Shown piece by piece: positions 8,274 through 16,112 of a DNA stretch of 64,000 nucleotides (positions within the stretch are counted from its first letter, which is position 1; each line of letters begins with the position of its first letter). The stretch is from Verrucomicrobiota bacterium. Lineage in GTDB: Bacteria > Verrucomicrobiota > Verrucomicrobiia > Opitutales > Opitutaceae. Made by a program: the position numbers and the translations under genes. The notes under the pieces were generated by a model. The model did not search any database and had not been told where the DNA came from. It saw only the letters and a list, made by a program, of their open reading frames with translations. The stretch spans positions 248,001 to 312,000 of the forward strand of contig JAEWQP010000022.1 of assembly GCA_023399155.1 (NCBI GenBank), given 5' to 3'.

Positions 8274-9338
8274 TCAACGCATCCCGAAGGCGAAAAACAG
8301 GCGGTAGCTCAGATAGCCGAGCAGGCCGGTGATCGGGAGCGTCAGGACCCAGGCCCAGACGATGCGGCCGACCACACCCCACTTCACGGCGCCGAAGCGC
8401 TTCGTGGCGCCGACACCCATGATCGCGGTCGAAATGACGTGGGTGGTGGAGAGGGGAATCTTCCAATGCGAGGCGGTCAGGATCACCGCCGCGGCCGCGG
8501 TCTCGGCGGCGAAACCGTGGACCGGCTGGAGCTTCACCATCTTGTGGCCCATCGTCCGGATGATGCGCCAGCCGCCGCCCGCCGTGCCCGCCGCCATGGT
8601 CACGGCGCAGGACACGATGATCCAGGATGGGATGTCGGTGCCTTCCACACGGAGGAAATTGGCCCAGGCCGGCAGGTTCTCGAACAGGTTTCCCTGCGTG
8701 GCCGTGAACAGCGCGAGCGTCATGATGCCCATCGTCTTCTGCGCGTCGTTCGAGCCGTGGCTCAGACCCATGGCCGCGGCGCTGAGGATTTGCGCCTTGC
8801 CGAAGACGGCGTTGACGAACCGTGGCGTCGCTTTGCGCAACGCGATGTAAAGCAACGCCATGATCAGCATCGCGACGAAGAACCCGATGACCGGGGAGGA
8901 AAACATCGGGAGCACGACCTTGGGCCAGAGTCCGGCGAGCTTTCCGTCCTCGATCACCGACCAGTGCAGCACGCTCCAATGGCCCCCCGAGGTCGCGAGG
9001 GCCGCTCCACACAAACCGCCGATGAGCGCGTGACTCGAACTCGAGGGCAGGCCGAGCCACCAAGTAAGAAGATTCCAGAGGATCGCGCCGAACAGGGCCG
9101 ACAGCACCGTGACCGTGGTGACCGCCGTGCCGTCGACCAGTCCGCTGGAAATGGTCTTGGCCACGCCCACGCCCCAGAAGGCGCCGATCAGGTTGGCCAC
9201 CGCGGCCAGGGCGATCGCCTGGCGCGGGGTGAGCACGCGCGTCGACACGACGGTCGCGATGGCGTTGGCCGCGTCGTGAAAGCCGTTGATGTACTCGAAC
9301 GCGAGGGCGGCGAGCAGGACGAGGAGGACGAGCGTCAT
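8274..9338 (-). CDS. pit: PiT-family inorganic phosphate transporter
   Basis: Low-affinity phosphate (or metal-phosphate) symporter of the inner membrane, 354 aa with about ten hydrophobic segments. The duplicated PiT signatures are present: GFHDAANAIATVVSTRVL near the N-terminus and GLSHGSNDAQKTMGIM in the second half, each with the diagnostic Asp-Ala-like and Asn pattern. Its start lies 11 bases after the DUF47 gene stop, so the two are cotranscribed, a pairing found in many bacteria. Together with the neighbouring Pst system it gives the cell both high- and low-affinity uptake at one locus. Confidence 0.95.
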   Translation of the reverse strand: MTLVLLVLLAALAFEYINGFHDAANAIATVVSTRVLTPRQAIALAAVANLIGAFWGVGVAKTISSGLVDGTAVTTVTVLSALFGAILWNLLTWWLGLPSSSSHALIGGLCGAALATSGGHWSVLHWSVIEDGKLAGLWPKVVLPMFSSPVIGFFVAMLIMALLYIALRKATPRFVNAVFGKAQILSAAAMGLSHGSNDAQKTMGIMTLALFTATQGNLFENLPAWANFLRVEGTDIPSWIIVSCAVTMAAGTAGGGWRIIRTMGHKMVKLQPVHGFAAETAAAAVILTASHWKIPLSTTHVISTAIMGVGATKRFGAVKWGVVGRIVWAWVLTLPITGLLGYLSYRLFFAFGMR

Positions 9339-9349
9339 GGCTGGCCGGC

Positions 9350-9985
9350 TCAGGAGTACTTCAGGACGATCTGCAGAACGATGTTTCCAGCGTCGCGGCA
9401 GCGATCGATCACCTTTTCGAACAACTCGAACATCTCGCGCAACGCCGCATATTCCTTCCCGTCGGCCGCGTGGGTGTAGACCTCGCGGATCAGCTCGAGC
9501 ATCACCTTGTCAGCCTCGCCCTCGGCGTGCTGCAGGCGGCTGTTCGCATCCTGGACGGTCTCGAGCCGCGTGCCACGGCGCAACTGCTTGACCATGAATA
9601 TCACGGCATCGGTCGCCAGCCCGATCAACTCGATCTGGCGGGAAAAATAGACCTGGCGGATGGGCCCGGGGTGGATCGAAACGCGCTCGACGATTTTCTC
9701 CACGCCCTTCGGGATGCGGTAAAGCGCGCGGGAAAGCGCCTCGATGTCCTCGCGCTCGAGCGGGGTGACGAACGTGCGGCAGAGTTCCTCCGTGATCTGG
9801 GCGGTGATGCGCTTGTCCTTGCGGCGGCTGAGCACAAAGTCGTCGAGATTCCGCCGCTTGGCGAGGTCTCCGATCGTCTGCAGGTAGTTGGCCAACAGCG
9901 TCGTGCTCGCCTTCGCCTCTTCGGCGCTGGCTTCGAGGAGGTCGTAGAACTTTTCGTCTTTGCCGAGGAGTTTACGCAGGGACAT
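9350..9985 (-). CDS. DUF47 (PhoU-related) protein, PiT partner
   Basis: 211-aa helical protein of the DUF47 family, distantly related to PhoU and routinely encoded beside pit genes, where it is thought to modulate the transporter. Recognisable family features are the N-terminal KDEKFYDLLEASAEEA segment, the central ERVSIHPGPIRQ region, and the C-terminal LREMFELFEKVIDRCRDAGN. The ATG at 9985 was preferred; a GTG three codons upstream is an alternative. First gene of a two-gene operon with pit. Confidence 0.9.
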   Translation of the reverse strand: MSLRKLLGKDEKFYDLLEASAEEAKASTTLLANYLQTIGDLAKRRNLDDFVLSRRKDKRITAQITEELCRTFVTPLEREDIEALSRALYRIPKGVEKIVERVSIHPGPIRQVYFSRQIELIGLATDAVIFMVKQLRRGTRLETVQDANSRLQHAEGEADKVMLELIREVYTHAADGKEYAALREMFELFEKVIDRCRDAGNIVLQIVLKYS

Positions 9986-10063
9986 TTGCCTCACTCATAC
10001 GTGACGCACATGCCCGGCGCGAAGCCGAAACGCGACGGATTCCCGGCGGCAGGCGGCCGCGGC

Positions 10064-12937
10064 TCAGGGCTGTCCTGTCTGGAAGATGCCGATAAACGGC
10101 TTCGGCACGATGGCCGCGGAGCGACTGTTGGAGGCTGGCAACACACGGGCCGCCCAGGCGTTGACCTCCTCGATGGTGATCGTGTCGAACAGGTCCTGCG
10201 ACGCGGCGACGAGGTCGTCCACGCTCTGGGGGCTCTCCTGGGCACGGCTGAGATACCTGAGGAGAAACCCGTTCTCGAGAAACGCCCGGCGGATCTGCCC
10301 CTTGAAGACGCCGAGCGCGCCGGTGAATTCGCCCGGCTGGATGCCCTCCTCGGCCGCGGCCGCGCTCAGCGAGGTCACCAGTTCAGCGACGCGCGTCGAT
10401 TCCCCCGGGGCGCAGTCGATCATCGTCTGCAGCAACCCGAAACCGGGGAAGCCGTCGAACTCGTCGTACTGCGTGCGGGGGCTGTAGGCCAGGCCGAGGT
10501 CGTCGCGCACGCGCTCGCGGATGCGGATGTCCATCACGCGGCCGAGGACATGGACGGCGATCGAGTCGCGCACCGTCGCCGCCTCGCGCACCGGCCACGT
10601 GGCGATGACCATGGCCTGGTGCTGTTCGCCGACGAACTCGATGCGCTTGAAGCCGGCCGGCGCGGTGACCTCGATCGGAGCCGGCGTCCTGGCCATCACC
10701 TTGGTGGCGGCGCGGACCGGGAGCGCGCCGAGGGTGCGCGAGACCAGGTCGAGCAGCGCCTCCTCGGCGATGTCGCCCACCACCGTCATTTCCAGGTATC
10801 CGCCGGTCAATTGCGGCTGTATCCAGTTGCGCACGTCGAGCACGCTCATGCCGAGATAGTTGTTGACCGTCCCCGAGGTGAAGCGCGGGTCGCCGCGAAA
10901 GAGGTGGTCCTGCAGCTCGCGCACGGCCTGGCCGATGCCGAAGCCGCCCATCGCGCGCTGGATCGCGGCCATCAGCTTCTGCGAACGGTGCACCGCCGTC
11001 TCGAATCGCGGCTTGTGCAGGAACTCCGTCACCACGCCGAGGAACGCCTTGAAGTCCTCGGTGCGGGTGTAGCCCCGGAAGGTGAAGGCGTCGTGGTCCT
11101 CGAGATCGAGCGAGAAGGCGAGCATGTGATCGTCCACGATCTCGCCGATCTGTTCGCTCGTGTAGCGGCCGGCGCCGCTGGCAAGGAGCGTCTGCAGGCC
11201 GAATTCCTTGATCGCGGGCTGGGTGCCCGGCATGTCGAGCACGCCGTTGCCCACGCGCACCGTCGCCATGACCAGCCCCGGCTCGTTGCGGCGGTGGATG
11301 TGGTTCACGCGCACGTTGTTTCCGAAGCGGTAGAGCTTCGCCTCGAGCTCGGGCACCTCGCTGCGCTCCACCACGGGCGAGGGCGATCCCCACTTCAGGA
11401 GCGTGAAGACGGACTCGTCACGCGTCTCGATGCGCAGGGTGCGCATCCGGCCCTTGCGCACCTCGGCCACGCGCTTGAGCACCGCGGCCTCGCCCCCCTT
11501 CACCTCGACCTCGCCGGCCACGTGAAAGGCCAGGCGCTCGAGGTCCCAGCTGTTGCGGAAGGCCTGGAGCAGTTCGGCCGGCGTCACGCGACCGAGCCAG
11601 TCGAAAAACGTCCGCCAGCCCTCCTCGAATCCCAGGTAGACGGTGTGCTCGGTGATCGAGTCAACCAGGCTTCCGGCGAGGCTCGTGGGATCCATGGTGG
11701 ATGCCTGTTCCAGCATGAAGCTGGAGAGCATGCGGTAATGGCGTTTGCGCTGGTTGATCTCGCGCTCGGTAAAGCCCTTCTCGTAGGTCACGCGGATGAT
11801 CTCATCCAGTCCCGTGACCGCGGCATCCCATCCCCCCGGCGGGCCCTCCGCGCGCGCCTCCGCCGTGTTCACCCCGGCGACCGACATGTAGTGCGCGCCG
11901 GCGCCACCCGGAAGCGTTTTCTCGACGCGGTCGGAGAGCAGGCTGGAGACGAACCGGCGAGCGTGCTCCTCGAGGTGGCGCTGGAGCGTGTCGGGCCGCG
12001 AGGGCGGCCGGATCGACGATGTCGCTGAAACGGTGATACCGCCCACGTCGGAGATCGGGAATACCGCGGCACGCAGCGCCTTGCGCGTGTCGAGCCTTCC
12101 CTCCTCGCGGGCCGGCACCGGGTCGGTGCGGGCCGGAATCGCGCCAAACTCGGTCCGGATGAGCGCCGTGATGTTCGCCGGATCGATGTCACCCACGACC
12201 ACCACCACCGCCAGGTCGGGCCGGTAGCAACGATGGTAGAATTCCAGGAACTGCTCGCGCGTGAGCTTGCGGACATGCTGCGGCGTGCCGCCCGGACTGC
12301 GGCTTTGCAGCTTGTGGCCGCGGTAGACCAGCGGCCAGTAGGAGGCAAAGTTCTCGCCCGAGAGGCCGCCCGACCGCAGTCTCAGCTCGCTCAGGATGAC
12401 GCCGCGCTCGTGGTCGATGTAGCCGCCGTCGAACTCCGCGCTGTCGGCGAAGTCGCGCAGGAGCATCAACCCCTGGTGCAGCAACTCCGGGTTGTTGTCG
12501 CGAAAGTCGAGCGAGTAGGCGGTGTAGTCGAAGGTCGTCACCGCGTTGACGTCGCTGCCGTACTCCATGCCGAGCTTCTGGAAGAATCCGACCATGTCCT
12601 GGTATTTGAAGCGGCGCGTGCCGCGAAACACCATGTGCTCGGTGAAGTGGGCGATGCCGCGCTCGGTCTCGGTCTCGTCGAGCGAGCCCGAAAGCATGAC
12701 CAGGCGCATGGCGACAGTACCCGGCACGCCCTTGTGCGGCAGCAGCGCGTAGCGCACACCGTTCTCGAGCCTTCCCCAGACAACGCGCGAATCGGGCGCG
12801 AGCGAGGTGAACTCGTGCGCCCACTTGCCCGACCGGGGCCCCGGGATCTCGGGCGGCGCCGCCACGGCGGGTGCGAGGACGACGAGCAGCGCGAATGCGA
12901 GCAGGTTGAGACGGGGGCGGAACGGGGAGTAACTCAT
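10064..12937 (-). CDS. Secreted M16-family zinc peptidase (insulinase/PqqL-like)
   Basis: 957-aa exported metallopeptidase. The signal peptide is residues 1 to about 27 (FALLVVLAPAVAA). The inverted zinc motif HFTEH is at residues 97-101, with the third ligand Glu near residue 177 in HERGVILSE. Length fits the two-repeat M16 architecture, with a catalytic N-terminal half and a non-catalytic C-terminal half that close like a clamshell around unfolded peptides. It stands alone on the minus strand, about 80 bases upstream of the DUF47 gene, and probably degrades peptides in the periplasm. The substrate cannot be read from the sequence. Confidence 0.92.
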   Translation of the reverse strand: MSYSPFRPRLNLLAFALLVVLAPAVAAPPEIPGPRSGKWAHEFTSLAPDSRVVWGRLENGVRYALLPHKGVPGTVAMRLVMLSGSLDETETERGIAHFTEHMVFRGTRRFKYQDMVGFFQKLGMEYGSDVNAVTTFDYTAYSLDFRDNNPELLHQGLMLLRDFADSAEFDGGYIDHERGVILSELRLRSGGLSGENFASYWPLVYRGHKLQSRSPGGTPQHVRKLTREQFLEFYHRCYRPDLAVVVVVGDIDPANITALIRTEFGAIPARTDPVPAREEGRLDTRKALRAAVFPISDVGGITVSATSSIRPPSRPDTLQRHLEEHARRFVSSLLSDRVEKTLPGGAGAHYMSVAGVNTAEARAEGPPGGWDAAVTGLDEIIRVTYEKGFTEREINQRKRHYRMLSSFMLEQASTMDPTSLAGSLVDSITEHTVYLGFEEGWRTFFDWLGRVTPAELLQAFRNSWDLERLAFHVAGEVEVKGGEAAVLKRVAEVRKGRMRTLRIETRDESVFTLLKWGSPSPVVERSEVPELEAKLYRFGNNVRVNHIHRRNEPGLVMATVRVGNGVLDMPGTQPAIKEFGLQTLLASGAGRYTSEQIGEIVDDHMLAFSLDLEDHDAFTFRGYTRTEDFKAFLGVVTEFLHKPRFETAVHRSQKLMAAIQRAMGGFGIGQAVRELQDHLFRGDPRFTSGTVNNYLGMSVLDVRNWIQPQLTGGYLEMTVVGDIAEEALLDLVSRTLGALPVRAATKVMARTPAPIEVTAPAGFKRIEFVGEQHQAMVIATWPVREAATVRDSIAVHVLGRVMDIRIRERVRDDLGLAYSPRTQYDEFDGFPGFGLLQTMIDCAPGESTRVAELVTSLSAAAAEEGIQPGEFTGALGVFKGQIRRAFLENGFLLRYLSRAQESPQSVDDLVAASQDLFDTITIEEVNAWAARVLPASNSRSAAIVPKPFIGIFQTGQP

Positions 12938-13184
12938 GTCGGTTCGGAGACGTGACGTCCGGCGCGGGCCGTGGGTTGCCGGACGTCTGAGAACGTGCGC
13001 GAAGCACCGCCCGGATCAAACGAATCTCGTGAAACCACGGCGGCAGGCCGGGCCTCGCGAGGCGATCGGTGCCGTCCCGGACGATCGACCCGCGGTGGGC
13101 GCGACACGCAGCCGGAGAAGCCGGCTTGCGCCCCGGCGGCGGCGTGTCGACACTGCGCCCGTGGCCTGGACCAAGCCGTTTCAG

Positions 13185-13736
13185 ATGATCGGGCGCACCG
13201 GCGAAACCCTGTTCGATCGCATCCTGTGCGTCGTCGGCGCCGTGGTGTTTTCTCAGGCGCCCGAGTTCATGCAGCAGTACCTGCAGCGCCTCGGCGGCCA
13301 TCTCGACGAGGCGGTGCGCCAGTTGCGCCAGTTCGAGCAGGTCGCGACGCAGGCGGGCGAGTCCGTCGCGACGTTCGCCGCGCGGGCGCAGGCCTCGGCC
13401 GATCCGGTGATGGCCCGCATGGGCGACATCGTCGCCGGCGCGATCCAGCGGGTTGACGAGCTGGGAGCCGCGGTGGCTGCGCTGCGCGACGCCGCACCCT
13501 GGTCGCGGCCCTTCGCCTTCGTCCGGCACGTCGACACCGAGATAGCCTCCGCGACCTGGGGTGTATTCAAACCTGCGGTACCGACCACCATCGAGGGCGC
13601 GCTCTACGCAGCCGCGGGCATGGTGGTGTTCCTCCTGGTCTACCACGGCCTGGTGCGCGCTCCAGTCGCCGCCTGTGCCCGCCGCATCCGGGCGCGGCGG
13701 GCCGACCGCGAGCTGCCGCGCCCCCGCACCGCCTGA
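13185..13736 (+). CDS. DUF2937 family membrane protein
   Basis: 183-aa protein matching the DUF2937 pattern. An N-terminal hydrophobic stretch (ILCVVGAVVFSQAPEFMQQY) is followed by YLQRLGGHLDEA and a long helical, coiled-coil-like middle. A second membrane segment lies near the C-terminus (YAAAGMVVFLLVYHGLV) before an Arg-rich tail. Function of the family is unknown. The ATG at 13185 gives the usual family N-terminus; a GTG at 13161 would add eight residues. It diverges from the M16 peptidase. Confidence 0.75.
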   Translation: MIGRTGETLFDRILCVVGAVVFSQAPEFMQQYLQRLGGHLDEAVRQLRQFEQVATQAGESVATFAARAQASADPVMARMGDIVAGAIQRVDELGAAVAALRDAAPWSRPFAFVRHVDTEIASATWGVFKPAVPTTIEGALYAAAGMVVFLLVYHGLVRAPVAACARRIRARRADRELPRPRTA

Positions 13737-13776
13737 GACGGATGCATGCGGCAGGCAAAAGGGGGAGCGCGCCCGG

Positions 13777-15060
13777 TCAGTCGATCCCGAACGCACGCCG
13801 CAGCTCGGCCAGCGCGGCATCCGGCATCGGCACGAGCGGGCCGAGCGGCCGGCTCATCAGCACCGCCTCGGCCGTCGCCTCGAGCACTTCAAGGCGGTCA
13901 AATGCCTCGAGCAGATCGCGGCCGATCACGACCGCCCCCTCGTTTTCGATCAGCACCACGGGCGTGGTGCGCAGCGAGAGGTGCCGGGCGATCTCCGCCG
14001 CCTCGCGCACGATGCACGCGAATGGAAGGCGCGGTGCGTCGCGCAGGACGAGGTAACTCTCGGGAATGGTCCGCGAACTCAACGCCGCGCGCGTCATGCA
14101 GAAGGCGCTGGCGTGCGACGGCTGTGCGCAGATGACCGCGCCGATGGCCGGGTCCTGGGCATAGAGCGCCGCATGCAACCGTGCCGCCCGGCTGGGTTGC
14201 TTGCCCGCCTCGGCCCCGTCAGCCGTCGCGCGGACGATGCCCGGGGGCTCGAGCTCGAGACGGTCGCGCCGGCGCGGCGTGACGAGAAAGTGCGTGGCAT
14301 CGAGGCGCGCGGAAAGCGCGCCGGCGGTGCTGATGAGCAGCCGCTGGCGGTAGGCGCGCTGGACGAAGTCGCACAGCTGCATGCGCAGCGCCTTCTCGGT
14401 GTTTGAGACCTCCGCGGGTGGGAGTTCGCTGAAGAACGGCACGGGCTGGTCGCGCAGGACGGCGGCGTCGAGCACCTGCACCGGGCCGAGGGCCGCGGCA
14501 CGCACGAGCGTCTGGGCCACGAACTCGAGGGTCTCGAAGCGCTGGAAGGCGTCGCGCAGGTCGCGGCCACCGATCACGACCCCGTGGTTTTCCAGCATCA
14601 CGCAATCGGCGCCGGCGGCGAACTGCGCCGCGATGTTGCGACCCAATTCCTCGCTCCCCGGGCAGGCGTAGGGCGCGTAGGCGATGCGACCGCAGACCTC
14701 GAAGGCGTGCGTCTGCACCCGCGTGTCGGGCAGGATCCGGCAGATGCTGAATGCGACCAGCGCACCGGGATGGGCGTGCACGATCGCACCGAGGTCGGGA
14801 CGGCGCTGGTAGATCTCGCGGTGAAACGGGAGTTCCGAGGAGGCGGGGTGCCGGCCGGCGCGTGAACCGTCCGGGCGCACGCACACCATGTCGTCCGGGT
14901 GCAGCCGTCCCTTGTCGACCCGCGAGGGCGTGATCCAAATCGAGCCGTCGGCATCGCGAATGGAAAGGTTGCCGCCCGAGGTCGTCGTCATGCGGTGGCG
15001 GTAGATCCGCTCCATCGTGCGGACGAGTTCGTCGCGAGGGTGCAGCCAGCTGGAATCCAT
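13777..15060 (-). CDS. Tandem class II aldolase/adducin-like protein with degenerate second domain
   Basis: 427 aa built from two class II aldolase folds in a row. The first half has the full zinc site of sugar-phosphate aldolases and epimerases: Glu in SSELPFHREIY, the pair of histidines in IVHAHPG and the third in LENHGVVIGG. In the second half the equivalent positions read AARLHAALY, VICAQPSH and IENEGAVVIG, so Glu and all three histidines are lost. The enzyme therefore probably has one active site per chain and a regulatory or structural second half. The ATG at 15060 was chosen because the longer frame adds only Pro/Arg-rich residues. Substrate (fuculose-, rhamnulose- or ribulose-phosphate type) is unknown. 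Confidence 0.82.
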   Translation of the reverse strand: MDSSWLHPRDELVRTMERIYRHRMTTTSGGNLSIRDADGSIWITPSRVDKGRLHPDDMVCVRPDGSRAGRHPASSELPFHREIYQRRPDLGAIVHAHPGALVAFSICRILPDTRVQTHAFEVCGRIAYAPYACPGSEELGRNIAAQFAAGADCVMLENHGVVIGGRDLRDAFQRFETLEFVAQTLVRAAALGPVQVLDAAVLRDQPVPFFSELPPAEVSNTEKALRMQLCDFVQRAYRQRLLISTAGALSARLDATHFLVTPRRRDRLELEPPGIVRATADGAEAGKQPSRAARLHAALYAQDPAIGAVICAQPSHASAFCMTRAALSSRTIPESYLVLRDAPRLPFACIVREAAEIARHLSLRTTPVVLIENEGAVVIGRDLLEAFDRLEVLEATAEAVLMSRPLGPLVPMPDAALAELRRAFGID

Positions 15061-15396
15061 GCACCGATCCAGCGGCCGCCGGTCCGGAGGGTCAAACTCC
15101 GTCGGCGCCGGCGCCCGGTGGACGGTCGGGGAAGGGGCGCCGTTCCGGCCCGGCCGAATCTCCATCCGGCGTCATACCCATCTGGTGAATACGCCGGGCG
15201 GATGAGCGAGGTAATCGCCCCCCGGGCCGCGACTCTGGGGCGGTGCTGCGAACGCGCGGGCGGTTCCCGGTCCGGGCGCAACTCCGCGCTCGCGCGCGCG
15301 GCCCGCACGCGTCTGGCTCGGGGCGTGTCGACGTCCGCGGAGTTTTCCCCCAGCACGCTCGCTTCTCTCAGCCTCGCCGGGCACGGCGGCGGTCTG
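15061..15396 (+). other. Divergent intergenic region
   Basis: About 335 bases between the aldolase-like gene and the next forward gene. The forward frame stays open here from an ATG at 15202, but the translation is low-complexity Arg/Ser/Ala without recognisable structure, so I treat it as non-coding or a possible N-terminal extension. One copy of the TGAATACG motif lies at 15186. No clear promoter was identified. Confidence 0.4.
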
Positions 15397-16029
15397 GTGA
15401 AGCGCCTGGGCGGCTTTCGCAAGGACCGCCACACCGTTCCGGACGCGGCCAATCCGGCGACACAGGCCTTCTTCGCCCGGATCTGCGCGAACGATCTCGG
15501 GACGGAGGCGGAGGAGTGGTTCCAGCGCGCCCGGACCGGCTTCGGCTACAAGCGCGCGGACATCCGCCTCGAACTCGGTAGCGCCAGCGCGCTCCTGCTC
15601 GCCCGGGATTTCTCATTCGAAATCGCCTGGGCGCTCGATCCGCGCGATCCGGCCAGCTACACGATCACGCGAACCCTGCGCGATGTGCGCGAGGCGACGT
15701 TCGTCCTCGGTGAGGCGTGCGACGACGTTTTTGCCGGCACGTTCACCCAGATCGTCTTCACCTTGAGCCGCGGTGTCTCCGTCGAGTCCGTGATCGATGC
15801 CGTCGAGGGGCTCCCGGCCGGGAACGGATTCTCGATTGCCTATCCGGCAAACTGCGCGGAATGCACGCTGCAGGTCGCCGGCGTCGACGCCAAGGTGCGC
15901 TGCACCGGGGCGTCGCTCGAGCTGGATTTTCCGCGGGCGGGTTCGCCGCGCGAGTTGATCGAGGCGTTTGGTGCGATCCGGACGGCGTTCCGATTCACCG
16001 GGAGCGAGCCGCTCGTCGGCTTGGCGTAA
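15397..16029 (+). CDS. Conserved-looking hypothetical protein
   Basis: Soluble protein of about 210 aa that I do not recognise. The reading from GTG 15397 begins VKRLGGFRKDRHTVPDAANP and is well structured to the stop, with alternating strands and helices and no signal peptide or membrane segment. An ATG at 15202 in the same frame would add 65 low-complexity residues. Two nearby cysteines sit in the segment YPANCAECTLQ, with a third Cys in KVRCTG, possibly a metal or disulfide site. It lies upstream of the GH2 gene with an 83-base gap, but nothing ties their functions together. Confidence 0.6.
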   Translation: MKRLGGFRKDRHTVPDAANPATQAFFARICANDLGTEAEEWFQRARTGFGYKRADIRLELGSASALLLARDFSFEIAWALDPRDPASYTITRTLRDVREATFVLGEACDDVFAGTFTQIVFTLSRGVSVESVIDAVEGLPAGNGFSIAYPANCAECTLQVAGVDAKVRCTGASLELDFPRAGSPRELIEAFGAIRTAFRFTGSEPLVGLA

Positions 16030-16112
16030 CAGACGTCGTCCACGCGCGCCCCGCGCCGTCGGGAAGGGTTTGGCTTTACCTTGATGTAGCGATAAATCAG
16101 AAGGGGCTCGTC

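Noticed and set aside
9470..12028. 852-codon plus-strand frame
   Set aside because: Covers the antisense of DUF47 and the M16 peptidase, whose zinc motif and signal peptide support the minus strand.
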